DNA from: Arthrobacter sp. B1805
Lineage (GTDB): Bacteria; Actinomycetota; Actinomycetes; Actinomycetales; Micrococcaceae
Length of the DNA stretch: 64,000 nucleotides
NCBI RefSeq assembly: GCF_002929745.1
Contig: NZ_PJIQ01000003.1
Coordinates: forward strand, 186,001 to 250,000
Reading direction: 5' to 3'
Under the pieces are notes generated by a model. The model made no database searches, was not told where the DNA came from, and saw only the letters and a list, made by a program, of their open reading frames with translations. Below, in pieces: positions 35,935 through 44,988 of this stretch. Every line of letters starts with the position of its first letter. Position 1 is the stretch's first letter. A program made the translations under genes and the position numbers.

Positions 35935-36668
35935 TGATCCTCGACGTGAACACCCTCGACCTGAGGAAGGCGCTGCAGTCGGTGCTGCCCCACGCGGCCG
36001 ACGATGTCCCGGCGATCGCCGGCGTCAGCATCACGGCCACCGTGGACAACCTGTACCTGACAGCCACGAACCGGTACACCATCGGGCACGCGATCGCGTC
36101 GGTATGGGATGCCCGACGGCTAACCGGCAACCCGGCGGACGACACGTTCTTCATCTCGATCGAGACTGCGAAGGAGATCCTCGCGCTGTTCAAGTCGTCG
36201 GGTAAGAAGAGCGACGACGAGGTCGGCGTCGGTGAGGCCATGCGGATCACCGTCGACGACGAGAATCTGCGCTTCCTCGACGTCGCTGGCCTCTTCCCTG
36301 GCAAGCTCCTGCAGATCCCGCGCGAGGAGTCTGAGCCTTTCCCGGTGAAGTGGGCGAGCGTCTTCCTCAACAGCTTGCGGGCGAACAAGGTCCTGCCGGA
36401 GCGCCTCGCGACGTCGGGCAAGTACCTGCGCCTCTTTTCCTCGGCCGCGGCCGCCTACGGCGAGCCACTCGTCATCGAACCGACAGAGGGCAGCAGCATC
36501 CTCATCTCGTGCGGCGAGAGCTTCCTCGGCCTGCTCATGCCCGTCCGGGCCAGCGACGAGACAGAAGTCTATCGACAGATCGAAGCGTGGCGGATGGGTT
36601 GGGCTCACCGTCTGCCCGAGCTGGCGGCCGCGATGCCCCCGATGATGCGAGAGGACGTGAAGGCATGA
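35934..36668 (+). CDS. Phage sliding-clamp-like protein (DnaN-like)
   Basis: 244 residues. The segment VDNLYLTATNRYTIGHAIAS matches the repeated clamp signature (L-x-x-T-A-T-x-R-Y), with AMRITVDDENLRF later. Shorter than the bacterial beta clamp (about 370), as is usual for phage versions. Would tether a polymerase, presumably the host's since none is encoded here. The start overlaps the previous stop (TGATG). Confidence 0.7.
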   Translation: MILDVNTLDLRKALQSVLPHAADDVPAIAGVSITATVDNLYLTATNRYTIGHAIASVWDARRLTGNPADDTFFISIETAKEILALFKSSGKKSDDEVGVGEAMRITVDDENLRFLDVAGLFPGKLLQIPREESEPFPVKWASVFLNSLRANKVLPERLATSGKYLRLFSSAAAAYGEPLVIEPTEGSSILISCGESFLGLLMPVRASDETEVYRQIEAWRMGWAHRLPELAAAMPPMMREDVKA

Positions 36669-36964
36669 TGGCGCTAAAGCAGGCTCCCTATTACTGGTTC
36701 GAGTGCGACAAGTGCGGCGTGTCCTCGGGTGAGGACAGCGACTACTCCGCCTGGTCCGACCACGGACACGCCCACGACCAAATAGTGAATGACGACTGGT
36801 GGATCAGCGCGGACGAAACCAACCACTACTGCTGGTCCTGCGCGCCGAAATGCGATGAGTGCAAAGCGACGCTCGATAACGATGGCGGATGCGAGGACTG
36901 CGACAAACCAGCGGACCCCGGACTGATTCCGGGTCAGACTGCCATCAGCGGGGATGCCCAGTGA
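36665..36964 (+). CDS. Zinc-ribbon protein
   Basis: 99 residues with three Cys-pair sites: FECDKCGVSS, CWSCAPKCDECKATL and GGCEDCDK. The central DDWWISADETNHYCW is Trp-rich. Likely a small metal-binding accessory protein; function unknown. ATGA overlap with the clamp gene. Confidence 0.6.
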   Translation: MMALKQAPYYWFECDKCGVSSGEDSDYSAWSDHGHAHDQIVNDDWWISADETNHYCWSCAPKCDECKATLDNDGGCEDCDKPADPGLIPGQTAISGDAQ

Positions 36965-37080
36965 TCGCCGCACTGTTGTACCTCGCGATGCGGGAAGCGC
37001 TCGGCATCGTCGACGACGCCCGTAATCAGACACAAGCCGACTTCGCGCTCGCCGGCCCTTCGGATACGAGTACGACGTGA
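36961..37080 (+). CDS. Very small early protein
   Basis: 39 residues from a GTG at 36961 that overlaps the previous stop (GTGA). N-terminal hydrophobic stretch (IAALLYLAMREALGIV). No family; supported by the overlaps on both sides. Confidence 0.45.
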   Translation: MIAALLYLAMREALGIVDDARNQTQADFALAGPSDTSTT

Positions 37081-37469
37081 GCAAGCGACGCGAAGAGTTT
37101 TACGGCTCGAAGCCTCTGTCCCACGCTGCGGCAATCTGCACCTACGACGCGAAGTTTACTGAAGGTCCGATATGCGGCAAGCCCGCCACTTGGCATGCCT
37201 GGCCTGGCACGCCCCCCGAGACCCGAGAGCCCTTCGACGTGTACGCCTGCGATGCTCACTGGCCGATCCTTGACCCGAAACGGCTCTGGGACTATCACCG
37301 ACTCGGCGGTGCGTGCGGCATACCCGGCGCCCGGTGGTATGCCGGCGCCCGCCAGGGTCAAGGCCTTTGCCGCCACGACCTGGACGATGAAACGCTCACC
37401 GCTGCGCTCGCAGATCCGGAAGGCCAAGCACTTGTGCAGGCCATCCACGACCGAAAGCTGAACCGCTAA
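37077..37469 (+). CDS. Hypothetical early protein
   Basis: 130 residues from a GTG overlapping the preceding stop. Contains ICTYDAKF, GPICGKPATWH and YACDAHW, a spaced Cys/His pattern resembling small HNH-like or zinc folds. Not recognised further. Confidence 0.55.
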   Translation: MSKRREEFYGSKPLSHAAAICTYDAKFTEGPICGKPATWHAWPGTPPETREPFDVYACDAHWPILDPKRLWDYHRLGGACGIPGARWYAGARQGQGLCRHDLDDETLTAALADPEGQALVQAIHDRKLNR

Positions 37470-37473
37470 CCCA

Positions 37474-38559
37474 ATGCCATGGCTCCGCTCCGGCGACACC
37501 GCCGCCAACCACCCCATCGCGCTCGCCGCGCTGGAGCACGACGACTTCGACGACCGCCTCTTGAACGAGGTCTTCGGGTTCGTGATGCGCTGCGCACTGC
37601 AGTCGACCGCTCACCTGACCGACTATGTCGTGTCCCGAGGCACTGCCATCCAGATGGCTGGAGCCTCGAGGGTGGGCATGCTGACGGACGTGGCCACGTT
37701 CGCCGGCTATTGGGTGGAGCAGCGCGTGATGATCGACGGGGCGGAGCGCACGGTCTACAAGTTGGTTGAGGACCCTGACTTCATCCATATGCGGACGAAG
37801 GAAGAGATTGAGTGGGAGAGGCAGCGCAAGAACGACAACTCGAACCCCGCGCTGATCATCCCGGTCCGGTTCCGCGACGGCGACGCCTGCCGTTACTGCG
37901 GCATGGTTGTGAACTGGAACGCACGCAAGGGACGCCTAGCGGGCACGTACGACCATCGGAAGCCAAGGGCACGCGACACCACTGTGGACGACCTCGTCGT
38001 CGCGTGCGGCAAGTGCAACGGCATCAGGTCCGACAACCCGGACGCTGACCGCATATGCCCCCTCCTCCCAGCACCATCGAAGCCGTACTACTCCCCGAAG
38101 ACCATCGAATGGTTTGCGGGTCACGAGTGGGCGCAGAGCAACGGTTACAGGCCACCACGGCCTCCGGCTCGCAGCATCCCGCCAGGACAGCCATCAGGCA
38201 ACGGAACCACCGGCCAGAAGGCATCAGAGGCACCACGGACGAAGGGCAACGGACACCCCGGCTCTTCGCAGGGCAAGGGAAACACCGGCCCACAAGACGA
38301 CGCAAGACCCCGAGAACAAGCCGAAGAGAAGACCCCTCCGCCGCGACCTGCTGAATATCCGCAGATTCCAGCAGATCCAGCAGGTCGGAGGTCTACAGGA
38401 TCTGGAATATCCGGGTCGGGTAGGGACGGGACGGGACGGGTAGGTGAGGTTAGGTCTGGTCTCCCAGACCAGCCACCCTCCAAACCTGACCCATCCTCCG
38501 AATCTCCGAAGCGCAAACGAAACAGATCGAGACCCCGCAGGAGAGGCAACAGTTCATGA
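37474..38559 (+). CDS. HNH-domain protein with low-complexity tail
   Basis: 361 residues. N-terminal phage-specific domain (about 1-115) with RCALQSTAHLTDYVVSRGTA; a central HNH nuclease module (about 130-185) with CRYCG, YDHRKPRARDTT and CGKCNGIRS; then a Pro/Gly/Ser/Lys-rich disordered tail (about 225-361). The N-terminal part is of the kind found beside replication genes in actinophages (recollection). Could nick DNA for replication or act as a homing-type nuclease. Confidence 0.75.
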   Translation: MPWLRSGDTAANHPIALAALEHDDFDDRLLNEVFGFVMRCALQSTAHLTDYVVSRGTAIQMAGASRVGMLTDVATFAGYWVEQRVMIDGAERTVYKLVEDPDFIHMRTKEEIEWERQRKNDNSNPALIIPVRFRDGDACRYCGMVVNWNARKGRLAGTYDHRKPRARDTTVDDLVVACGKCNGIRSDNPDADRICPLLPAPSKPYYSPKTIEWFAGHEWAQSNGYRPPRPPARSIPPGQPSGNGTTGQKASEAPRTKGNGHPGSSQGKGNTGPQDDARPREQAEEKTPPPRPAEYPQIPADPAGRRSTGSGISGSGRDGTGRVGEVRSGLPDQPPSKPDPSSESPKRKRNRSRPRRRGNSS

Positions 38560-38912
38560 CCCGCTTCCCCAGCATGACCAGCGAGGAGTACCGGCTGTGG
38601 TTGTGCAACCAGTGGACTGAGTCCCAGCTGCAGGGCAAGATCCTCCAGCTGGCCGACGAGTTGCACTGGCTGAGCTACCACACCCATGACAGTCGGCGTT
38701 CACGTAAGGGTTGGCCGGACCTGTTCATGATTCACGTCAGGCAGAAGCGGTTCCTGGTCTGGGAACTCAAGAGCGAGAAGGGCAAGACAACCATCGAGCA
38801 GCGCGCATGGATCGCAGCATTCGCCGCCATTGGCATCGAGGTGGAAGTACTCCGGCCGGCCGACTGGGCAAGCGGACATATCGAGCGGCAGCTGAGAGGA
38901 CAGGCAGCATGA
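38556..38912 (+). CDS. VRR-NUC domain nuclease
   Basis: 118 residues with the PD-(D/E)XK-type VRR-NUC pattern: KGWPDLFMIH, then FLVWELKSEKGKTTIEQRAW. Catalytic Asp, Glu and Lys are present (GWPD, WELK). Typical of phage junction-type endonucleases for DNA processing. ATGA overlap with the HNH gene. Confidence 0.85.
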   Translation: MTRFPSMTSEEYRLWLCNQWTESQLQGKILQLADELHWLSYHTHDSRRSRKGWPDLFMIHVRQKRFLVWELKSEKGKTTIEQRAWIAAFAAIGIEVEVLRPADWASGHIERQLRGQAA

Positions 38913-39718
38913 CGAAGCCAACGAACGCAGAGCTGCAGCTGCAGAAGCGGTACCTAGTCCCCGGCCGCGGATCGATTCCGTACAGCCTGGCCATCGAGCA
39001 CACCGACTACCCGCGGTACTGCATCATCGGGGACCAGCACGAGCCGGCCGAGGCCCGGTCCAACCTGTGCTTCGGATGCTGGAAGCAACTCAAGTACGAC
39101 CTCGAGCTGATCCATGACCGGTGGGACAACCTCGACGACGCACTGATGACCAGCCGTCGACCATCTGACGGGGAGCGGGCAGGATCCAGCACCGAGGGCT
39201 CCGCTGCTCCAATCGACCTGCGGGTCTCCGAGGCAATGGGACTGGCTCGGCACGCGGTGTATTCGATCCTCCGCACTCTGGTGGAGGACCAGCCGTTCGA
39301 GGTATTCACTACGACCGAGGGAACCTGGGCGCTCGCGGGTCGGCTAGCTCGCAGACATGTTGGGTACATCGCAAGCCATCCAGACGAGCAAGTGACCGAG
39401 GCCGCGTACATTGCGACATGGAAGGCGGCGCGGGATATTGAGAAGGTGACGCACCCGCCCATCACCACCCAGCCGATCGAGTCGCACTGCCATCAGTTCC
39501 ACGACCCGGGCGACGGTAGCCGGCGTCCGTGCCCTGGTCAGCTGGTCGGAGTTGTGATGCCGGACGGGACGACCACCATTCAATGCAGCGAGGACCCGGA
39601 CCACTGGATCCCGATGGACGAGTGGCTGATGCTGCAGACGAGAAGGGACAGGCTGGCGAAGAAGTACACGAGCGCGCCGACACGCCGCCTGCGCGGTGCG
39701 TCCCAGCAGGGTGCTTGA
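38909..39718 (+). CDS. Hypothetical phage protein with Cys/His sites
   Basis: 269 residues. N-terminal zinc-like site (YCIIGDQHEPAEARSNLCFG then CWKQLKYDL), helical middle, and a second site (SHCHQFHDPG, RRPCPGQLVG, QCSEDPDHW). A Glu/Asp-rich finish to a basic tail (APTRRLRG). Family not recognised; last gene before the packaging block. Confidence 0.6.
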   Translation: MTKPTNAELQLQKRYLVPGRGSIPYSLAIEHTDYPRYCIIGDQHEPAEARSNLCFGCWKQLKYDLELIHDRWDNLDDALMTSRRPSDGERAGSSTEGSAAPIDLRVSEAMGLARHAVYSILRTLVEDQPFEVFTTTEGTWALAGRLARRHVGYIASHPDEQVTEAAYIATWKAARDIEKVTHPPITTQPIESHCHQFHDPGDGSRRPCPGQLVGVVMPDGTTTIQCSEDPDHWIPMDEWLMLQTRRDRLAKKYTSAPTRRLRGASQQGA

Positions 39719-39765
39719 CAAGCCAGTACATTGATCCTCGATGGTGGTGTTCTGCACCCAGAGCG

Positions 39766-39797
39766 AAGAGCCTCGACCCTAGCGGGTCGGGGCTCTT
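39766..39797 (+). terminator. Hairpin between early and late blocks
   Basis: AAGAGCCTCGACCC pairs with GGGTCGGGGCTCTT (14 bp, one wobble) around a 4-base loop. Followed by TGCC, so not a classical T tract. Marks the end of the early operon. Confidence 0.55.
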
Positions 39798-39818
39798 GCC
39801 GTATCCGGGGGTGCGGGC

Positions 39819-40145
39819 ATGCCGAAGCTCGACGAGTGGGACCCACGACGCGGCCGCAGCGGCCGGCCGTGGCAACGACTGGTCGCAAAGTACTGCGTGC
39901 CCGGTGCGATCTGCGCCTGGTGCGGGACCGAGATCGTCTTCGGTCTCCGGCCTCGGCATTCGCTTGGCCCATCGCTTGACCACATCGTTGCGCTCGAGGA
40001 TGGCGGGCATCCAACAGCTGAATGGAACTTGCAACCCATGCATCTCGGGTGCAACTCGAAGAAGGAAGCCGCGCGGCGCCGGAAGCTGGCACAGCCGGTA
40101 CTCCGGCCAGTGTCGAAACTCCGCGCAGCACGTAATCGCCGCTAG
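39819..40145 (+). CDS. HNH endonuclease
   Basis: 108 residues. Complete HNH: CAWCGTEI, SLDHIVALEDGG and NLQPMHLGCNSKKEA. Small HNH proteins next to the terminase are standard in HK97-type phages and help cut concatemers during packaging (family knowledge). Its position just before the terminase genes fits. Confidence 0.88.
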   Translation: MPKLDEWDPRRGRSGRPWQRLVAKYCVPGAICAWCGTEIVFGLRPRHSLGPSLDHIVALEDGGHPTAEWNLQPMHLGCNSKKEAARRRKLAQPVLRPVSKLRAARNRR

Positions 40146-40334
40146 TCAGAGTCACCTTCGCGCGAAATCGGTCCGGGTTTTTGAGCCCGCGCCAGTGTGG
40201 GCGACCCGCGCATCTTCCATTTTTTCTCTCCCCCGCGAAACCCCGGGTAGCGCCCTACAGATGAGGGGCGATCTCGCTGGCCGCGCTCGCCGCCGGCACC
40301 CTTCGAAATCCCGATACAGATTGGAACCAGCCGC
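40146..40334. other. Noncoding gap before terminase: candidate cos/pac region
   Basis: 189 bases with no convincing gene, lying between the HNH endonuclease and the packaging genes. Includes a TTTTT run (40183-40187) followed by GAGCCCGCGCC, a TTTTTT run (40220-40225) and CCCCGCGAAACCCCGGG. Packaging sites usually sit here, but no cleavage site can be named from sequence. Confidence 0.3.
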
Positions 40335-40907
40335 ATGAGCAAGACGACCGCTGTAGCAAAGCTCACCGGGAAGGCCGCATCGATCAGCGGCACAGTTGGC
40401 CTGTCGTTCTACGCCGACTACAACGACGAGCGGAATAAGGCTTGGGCGAAGTACACGCCGGCCCTCTCAATTAGCATCACTGTGCTGGAATCCGTTGCTG
40501 AGCAGTTTGAGCAGGGCGCAAATTACCTCGTGACCTTCGAGGCGGTGGACGACGGCGAGCTTTCGGAAGAGCCGGCCTCCGTCGTCTACTCCGTCGAGGA
40601 CGTGGTCAAGGAACTTCAGACCAACCCCCGCCACGCTTCATACGCCAAGAACGACCACACGGAGCAGTGGGACTCCGGCTATAAGGAAGCTCTGCGCGAC
40701 GTCCTCGAAGCTCTGAACGTGGCGGTCACTCCCGACTGGAGTGACCCCGAGCAGGTCCGCGCCGAGTACGAGCGCACCGGGATCAACCGGACGAACGAAC
40801 CGCCCGCAGGCAAGCCCATCGAGGAACTGACCTCGGCCGAGGCGCACGCTGCTCACTTCGCAGCGAAGCGGGAGGCCGCTCTGGTGCGGGAGGGGCGCCG
40901 ACCCTAG
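40335..40907 (+). CDS. Hypothetical phage protein
   Basis: 190 residues. Starts with a beta-rich domain (GKAASISGTVGLSFYADYN) and continues with YLVTFEAVDDGELSEE, then helical segments. No family recognised. First of the packaging/head block and close upstream of the small terminase candidate. Confidence 0.6.
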   Translation: MSKTTAVAKLTGKAASISGTVGLSFYADYNDERNKAWAKYTPALSISITVLESVAEQFEQGANYLVTFEAVDDGELSEEPASVVYSVEDVVKELQTNPRHASYAKNDHTEQWDSGYKEALRDVLEALNVAVTPDWSDPEQVRAEYERTGINRTNEPPAGKPIEELTSAEAHAAHFAAKREAALVREGRRP

Positions 40908-40950
40908 GCCCGCAGATCGTCCATCGAGGCTCTGAGAGAAAGGCGGACCG

Positions 40951-41442
40951 ATGACCGACCAGCCGATTCCGTTCCGTCATGGCAATGCGGGCCCGAGCGC
41001 CACGGGTTACCGGAAGGGCTGCCGGTGCGCTGGCTGCCGGAAGGCGAAGCGTGAGGACCAGGCGGCCTACCGTGCCGCGAAGAAGCTGAAGGAGTCTGGC
41101 GGCCCGGCGCCGGCCTTCGAGCCCGCAGCGCCGCTCGTCGAGCCGTCGTCGGTCGGCATCAGCTGGGATGCGCCGGCCGGACCGATCGAGCAGGCCCTCG
41201 ACGGTGAGCTCGCGGCGTTGATCGGGGAGCCTCCGTTCAAGAAGACCCTGATCGTGCTGGCCAGGTACAACGCCCGCGTGCTGGATCAGATCCCCGCGGC
41301 CGAGCGCTTCGACCTCGTCTCCGGCATGGAGTCCCGCTTGTTCAACGTCTTCGACCGGCTCCGCCGCGTCGAGTCGGCGCCCGGCGCGGGCTCGTGGGAC
41401 ATGTCCGGCCTGCTCCAGCCTGACGCGGCGGATGAGCAGTAA
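40951..41442 (+). CDS. Probable small terminase subunit
   Basis: 163 residues. N-terminal Cys/Arg cluster (YRKGCRCAGCRKAKREDQAA) followed by a helical domain (LARYNARVLDQIPAAERFDL). Assigned from size, composition and position, overlapping the large terminase by 11 bases. DNA recognition by the N-terminus and oligomerisation by the helices would be the family pattern; not proven. Confidence 0.6.
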   Translation: MTDQPIPFRHGNAGPSATGYRKGCRCAGCRKAKREDQAAYRAAKKLKESGGPAPAFEPAAPLVEPSSVGISWDAPAGPIEQALDGELAALIGEPPFKKTLIVLARYNARVLDQIPAAERFDLVSGMESRLFNVFDRLRRVESAPGAGSWDMSGLLQPDAADEQ

Positions 41443-42877
41443 CCCCCGGAACCCTCCACCTCGCTTCGCCACGCCGCGCAACCCCGCCCGACAGACCCTC
41501 GGCGGCTCCGTCTGCAAGGTCATGCAGGCCGCCGGCAACACTCCGATGCCCTGGCAGCGGGACGCGCTCGCCGTGGCCTGCGAGATCGATCCGGCAACAG
41601 GAGGGTTTTGGTACGACACCGTCATCGCGATCGTGCTCCGGCGTGCGGGAAAGACCACGATCAGCCGCGCGAAGCTGACACACCGGGCTCTGACAACGGT
41701 CGACGGCCGCATGATCTACACCGCTCAGAACCGACTGAAGGCACTCAAGCGACTCCGCGACGACTTCTACCTGCCGACCCTGCGCTCGCCGCAGCTCAAG
41801 GAATCGCTCGCGAAGCCGCGTTGGCGGGGCGGCGAGGAGGCGGTCCGGTACAAGACGGGCGCGGAGCTGGCGATCGACGCTGTGTCCGACAACTCCGGGC
41901 ACGGCGATATGAACCACGAGGGCCACATCGACGAGGCGTACGCGCACTCCGACAACACCCTCGAGGGCGGCATCCAACCGACCTTGCTCACCGTCGTTGG
42001 CTCGCAGCTGTGGATCCTTTCCGCGGCCGGCAACACCCGGTCAACTTACCTAGCTGAGAAGAGGGATATCGGCCGCGCACTGATCGAGTCCGGGCGCCAG
42101 TCGAGGACCTGCTACATCGAGTACTCGGCACCGGAGGACGCCGACCCGAACGACCCCGAGACTTTGGCCAACACGCACCCTGCAGGTGGCCACACGATCG
42201 ACGTCGAACGAGTCATGGGGCTGCGTGAGAACTCGACCGATCTCGCCGAGTGGGAGCGCGCCTGGTACGGCTGGTGGCCACAGGCGAAGGCTCCGCCGAG
42301 GATCATTCCGACGTCACTGTGGGAGGACGGCTACATCACCTCCGACGAGTCCGCATGGGAGGGTACGCCGCGTTGGGCGCTCGACATCTCCCCCGACAGG
42401 GAGTGGACGAGTATCGGAATGGCCGCCAGGTCGACGGATCCGGAGGCGAAGGCCTACATCGAGCTGTACGAGCATCGCGTTGGAACAGCCGGTGCAGTCG
42501 ACGAGCTGGCCGCCCTCGCGAGTCAGTTCGGCGGGTGGAAGGTCGCGATCGACGCCGGTGGCGGCGCCCGGTCGCTGGTGCCTGACCTCGAGGCGGCCGG
42601 CTTCGAAGTCGTGAAAGTCCCGGGCCCGGAAAGGATCGCGGCGTGTGGCGGCTTCTACGACGACGCCCTGGCGAACGATCTGCGGTACCTGAACGACCCG
42701 GAACTCAACGCGGCGATGGTCGCAGCGCAGAAGCACTACATCGGCGGCAAGGCGTTCATCTTCGCGCGCGGCCGGACACAGCAGGACATCAGCTCTCTCT
42801 ACGCGGTGACCTTCGCCCGCTGGCTCCTCATCGAGACAGCGGAGGACGACGGCGATCCACTCGACTCAATCCTCTAG
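41432..42877 (+). CDS. Terminase large subunit
   Basis: 481-residue DNA-packaging motor. ATPase: modified Walker A LRRAGKTTISR and Walker B in HEGHIDEAYAH; nuclease: acidic residues in WALDISPDREW and VAIDAGGGARS, and a C-terminal acidic patch. Overlaps the small subunit. Length and order fit HK97-like siphoviruses. Confidence 0.9.
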   Translation: MSSNPRNPPPRFATPRNPARQTLGGSVCKVMQAAGNTPMPWQRDALAVACEIDPATGGFWYDTVIAIVLRRAGKTTISRAKLTHRALTTVDGRMIYTAQNRLKALKRLRDDFYLPTLRSPQLKESLAKPRWRGGEEAVRYKTGAELAIDAVSDNSGHGDMNHEGHIDEAYAHSDNTLEGGIQPTLLTVVGSQLWILSAAGNTRSTYLAEKRDIGRALIESGRQSRTCYIEYSAPEDADPNDPETLANTHPAGGHTIDVERVMGLRENSTDLAEWERAWYGWWPQAKAPPRIIPTSLWEDGYITSDESAWEGTPRWALDISPDREWTSIGMAARSTDPEAKAYIELYEHRVGTAGAVDELAALASQFGGWKVAIDAGGGARSLVPDLEAAGFEVVKVPGPERIAACGGFYDDALANDLRYLNDPELNAAMVAAQKHYIGGKAFIFARGRTQQDISSLYAVTFARWLLIETAEDDGDPLDSIL

Positions 42878-42887
42878 GAGGCGAACC

Positions 42888-43028
42888 ATGAAGCAGGCCA
42901 TCACGACGGTCCTCGACCTGTGCGGCATCGCGCTGTTGGTCGCAGGCATCGCCCTCATCTACATCCCGGCGGCGTTCCTCGCCGCCGGGATGGGCCTGCT
43001 GGCCATCTCTTGGAGGGCGAGTAAGTGA
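42888..43028 (+). CDS. Small membrane protein between terminase and portal
   Basis: 46 residues: MKQAITTVLDLCGIALLVAG then IALIYIPAAFLAAG and a basic end. AGGAGG lies 8 bases before the ATG, and the stop overlaps the portal GTG (GTGA). Two hydrophobic stretches. A real small gene by its ribosome site and tight packing; function unknown. Confidence 0.7.
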   Translation: MKQAITTVLDLCGIALLVAGIALIYIPAAFLAAGMGLLAISWRASK

Positions 43029-44212
43029 GCCTTCTGTTTGGCCCCTCAGAGAGCCGCGCAGCGCCTGACCCAACTCTGGGACTGCCCGGAGGATTCGACG
43101 TCGGCAGTCTCAGCTCCACCTCGATGAAGCGATCGCTCCGCACGGTGGCCGTCTTCTCCGCGGTGAGCCTGATCGCGGAAGCACTCGCAACCACTCCGGC
43201 CGGCGTCTACAAGCGCAACCCCGACGGCACACGTACCAGCGTCGGGCCGTCGATCCTGGCGGACAACCCGAACCCGAACCCCTCCGGGACGCGGGTCGAG
43301 TGGATCCACCAGTACGTCGCGTCGATGAAGCTTCGCGGGAATGCCTACGGTGTGATCGTGGCCGTCGACCGGCTCGGCGTTCCCTCGAAGATCAAGTGGC
43401 TGAACCCCGAGTCGATCCGCGTCGACGAGTCCGGCCCGCTGCCGGTGTACCTGCACAACCGCGAGAAGCTCGACCCGGCGACGGTAGTCCACGTCGCCGA
43501 CTTCGTGCTGCCTGGTTCTGTCGTCGGCCTCGGCCCGGTCGAGCTGTTCCGGAAGAACTTCGAGATGGCAGAGGAAGCACAGGCCTTCGGCGCCGCTGCC
43601 TACAAGCAGTCGGGTATCCCGTCAGGACATCTCCGCTACCTCGAAAGAGCGCTCGATGCCCTGCAGTCCTCGGTCGCCAAGCAACGCTTCAAAGCGGCCG
43701 TTGCCAACAACGACGTCTTCGTCTCGGGAAAGGACTGGGAGTACAAGGAGATTGGGCTCAAGCCTTCCGACTCCCTGTTCCTCGACTCGATCAAGGCCTC
43801 GGCCAACCAAATCGCTGCAATCTTCAAGGTCCCGCCCGAGGAGATCGGCGGCGAGGCGGCGAATGGCAGCCTGACCTACTCGACGCTCGAGCTGAACCAA
43901 ATCAAATTCAACATGCGGTCCGTCCAGCCGACGGCAATTCGGCTCGAGCACCACCTGACCAGGCTGCTGCCCGAATCGCAGTACTTCAAGTTCAACCTCA
44001 ACGCGACCGTGCGCAGCGACCTGAAGTCGCGCCTGGACGCATATGCAGTTGGGCTGAAGAACGGCATCTACACGCTCGCGCAGGTCCGCCAGTTCGAGGA
44101 CTCTGCGATGCTCACGGACACCGAGATCGAGCAGTGGCAGAAGTGGTACAGCGGAGCACTCTCCGCGCCTGAAAACAATCAACAGGGAGGTGCACCCGGT
44201 GCGCGATCTTGA
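43025..44212 (+). CDS. Portal protein (HK97 family)
   Basis: 395 residues forming the dodecameric vertex through which DNA passes. Family features: VAVFSAVSLIAEALA, the PLPVYLHNR region, then GPVELFRKNFEMAEEAQAFGAAAYKQSG and KVPPEEIGG. Starts by GTGA overlap with the small membrane protein. The end overlaps the protease start region. Confidence 0.92.
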   Translation: MSLLFGPSESRAAPDPTLGLPGGFDVGSLSSTSMKRSLRTVAVFSAVSLIAEALATTPAGVYKRNPDGTRTSVGPSILADNPNPNPSGTRVEWIHQYVASMKLRGNAYGVIVAVDRLGVPSKIKWLNPESIRVDESGPLPVYLHNREKLDPATVVHVADFVLPGSVVGLGPVELFRKNFEMAEEAQAFGAAAYKQSGIPSGHLRYLERALDALQSSVAKQRFKAAVANNDVFVSGKDWEYKEIGLKPSDSLFLDSIKASANQIAAIFKVPPEEIGGEAANGSLTYSTLELNQIKFNMRSVQPTAIRLEHHLTRLLPESQYFKFNLNATVRSDLKSRLDAYAVGLKNGIYTLAQVRQFEDSAMLTDTEIEQWQKWYSGALSAPENNQQGGAPGARS

Positions 44213-44882
44213 GCTTCGCAATATCTCGATGCCCGTCGAGTTCCGAGCCGTCGACGGCGCGCTCGGAGTGCTCAGCGGGTACGCTGCCGTCTTCAACAAG
44301 CTGTCCCAGAACCTCGGCGGCTTCGTCGAACGGGTCGACCCGGGCGCCTTCACGAAGTCACTCGCCGACAACGTGCCCGTCCTCGGCCGGTACAACCACG
44401 ATGACAACGGCCTGCTCGGAACCACCGAGGGCGAAACGCTGCGCCTCAGCGTCGACGGCACCGGCCTGCTGTACGAGGTGGATCTGCCGAACACGACGAC
44501 CGGCAGGGATGTCAGCGAGCTCGCAAAGCGCGGCGACCTCCGATACTCGTCCTTCGCCTTCCGCACCGTCTCCGACGAATGGGACTTCACAGAGCAGGGA
44601 TTCCCGCTGCGAACCCTGACGGCCGTCCAGCTGGTCGACGTCGCACCCGTGAACAACCCGGCGTACCGGGACACCACGACCGGCCTGCGCTCGCTGGCCG
44701 AACGGCTGCACATGGACCTCGCAGAGGTTCGCCAGGCCAAACCCGAGGAACTGCGCGAGCGGCTCCTCAACCCAGACTCCGCTCCTCACGAGGAGCGGCA
44801 GGGCGAGCAGCCCGGGCAGGACGACATCCACCCGGACCTGAGCGCCTTCCGCCACCGGCTCGACCTAGCGAGCCGCGGCTGA
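44199..44882 (+). CDS. HK97-type prohead protease
   Basis: 227 residues. Catalytic His in RYNHDDNGLLG and Ser in RYSSFAF, the HK97 protease pattern; VDVAPVNNPAYRDT follows. Start taken at the GTG at 44199, 8 bases after AGGGAGG; another GTG at 44190 touches that ribosome site. The C-terminal Glu/Gln-rich tail is typical. Matures the capsid precursor downstream. Confidence 0.9.
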   Translation: MRDLELRNISMPVEFRAVDGALGVLSGYAAVFNKLSQNLGGFVERVDPGAFTKSLADNVPVLGRYNHDDNGLLGTTEGETLRLSVDGTGLLYEVDLPNTTTGRDVSELAKRGDLRYSSFAFRTVSDEWDFTEQGFPLRTLTAVQLVDVAPVNNPAYRDTTTGLRSLAERLHMDLAEVRQAKPEELRERLLNPDSAPHEERQGEQPGQDDIHPDLSAFRHRLDLASRG

Positions 44883-44988
44883 TCCATCCTGTGGGCAGGA
44901 CGAAATCCACCCGCACTCCCCCGCAACACAACTTCCACCCCGGCGCCACCGCGGCCCGGGGTTTGTCATTTCCGGAAAGGGGAATGCA

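Noticed and set aside
39715-39737. TTGACA at 39715 as a late promoter
   Set aside because: No acceptable -10 box at 16-18 bases spacing.
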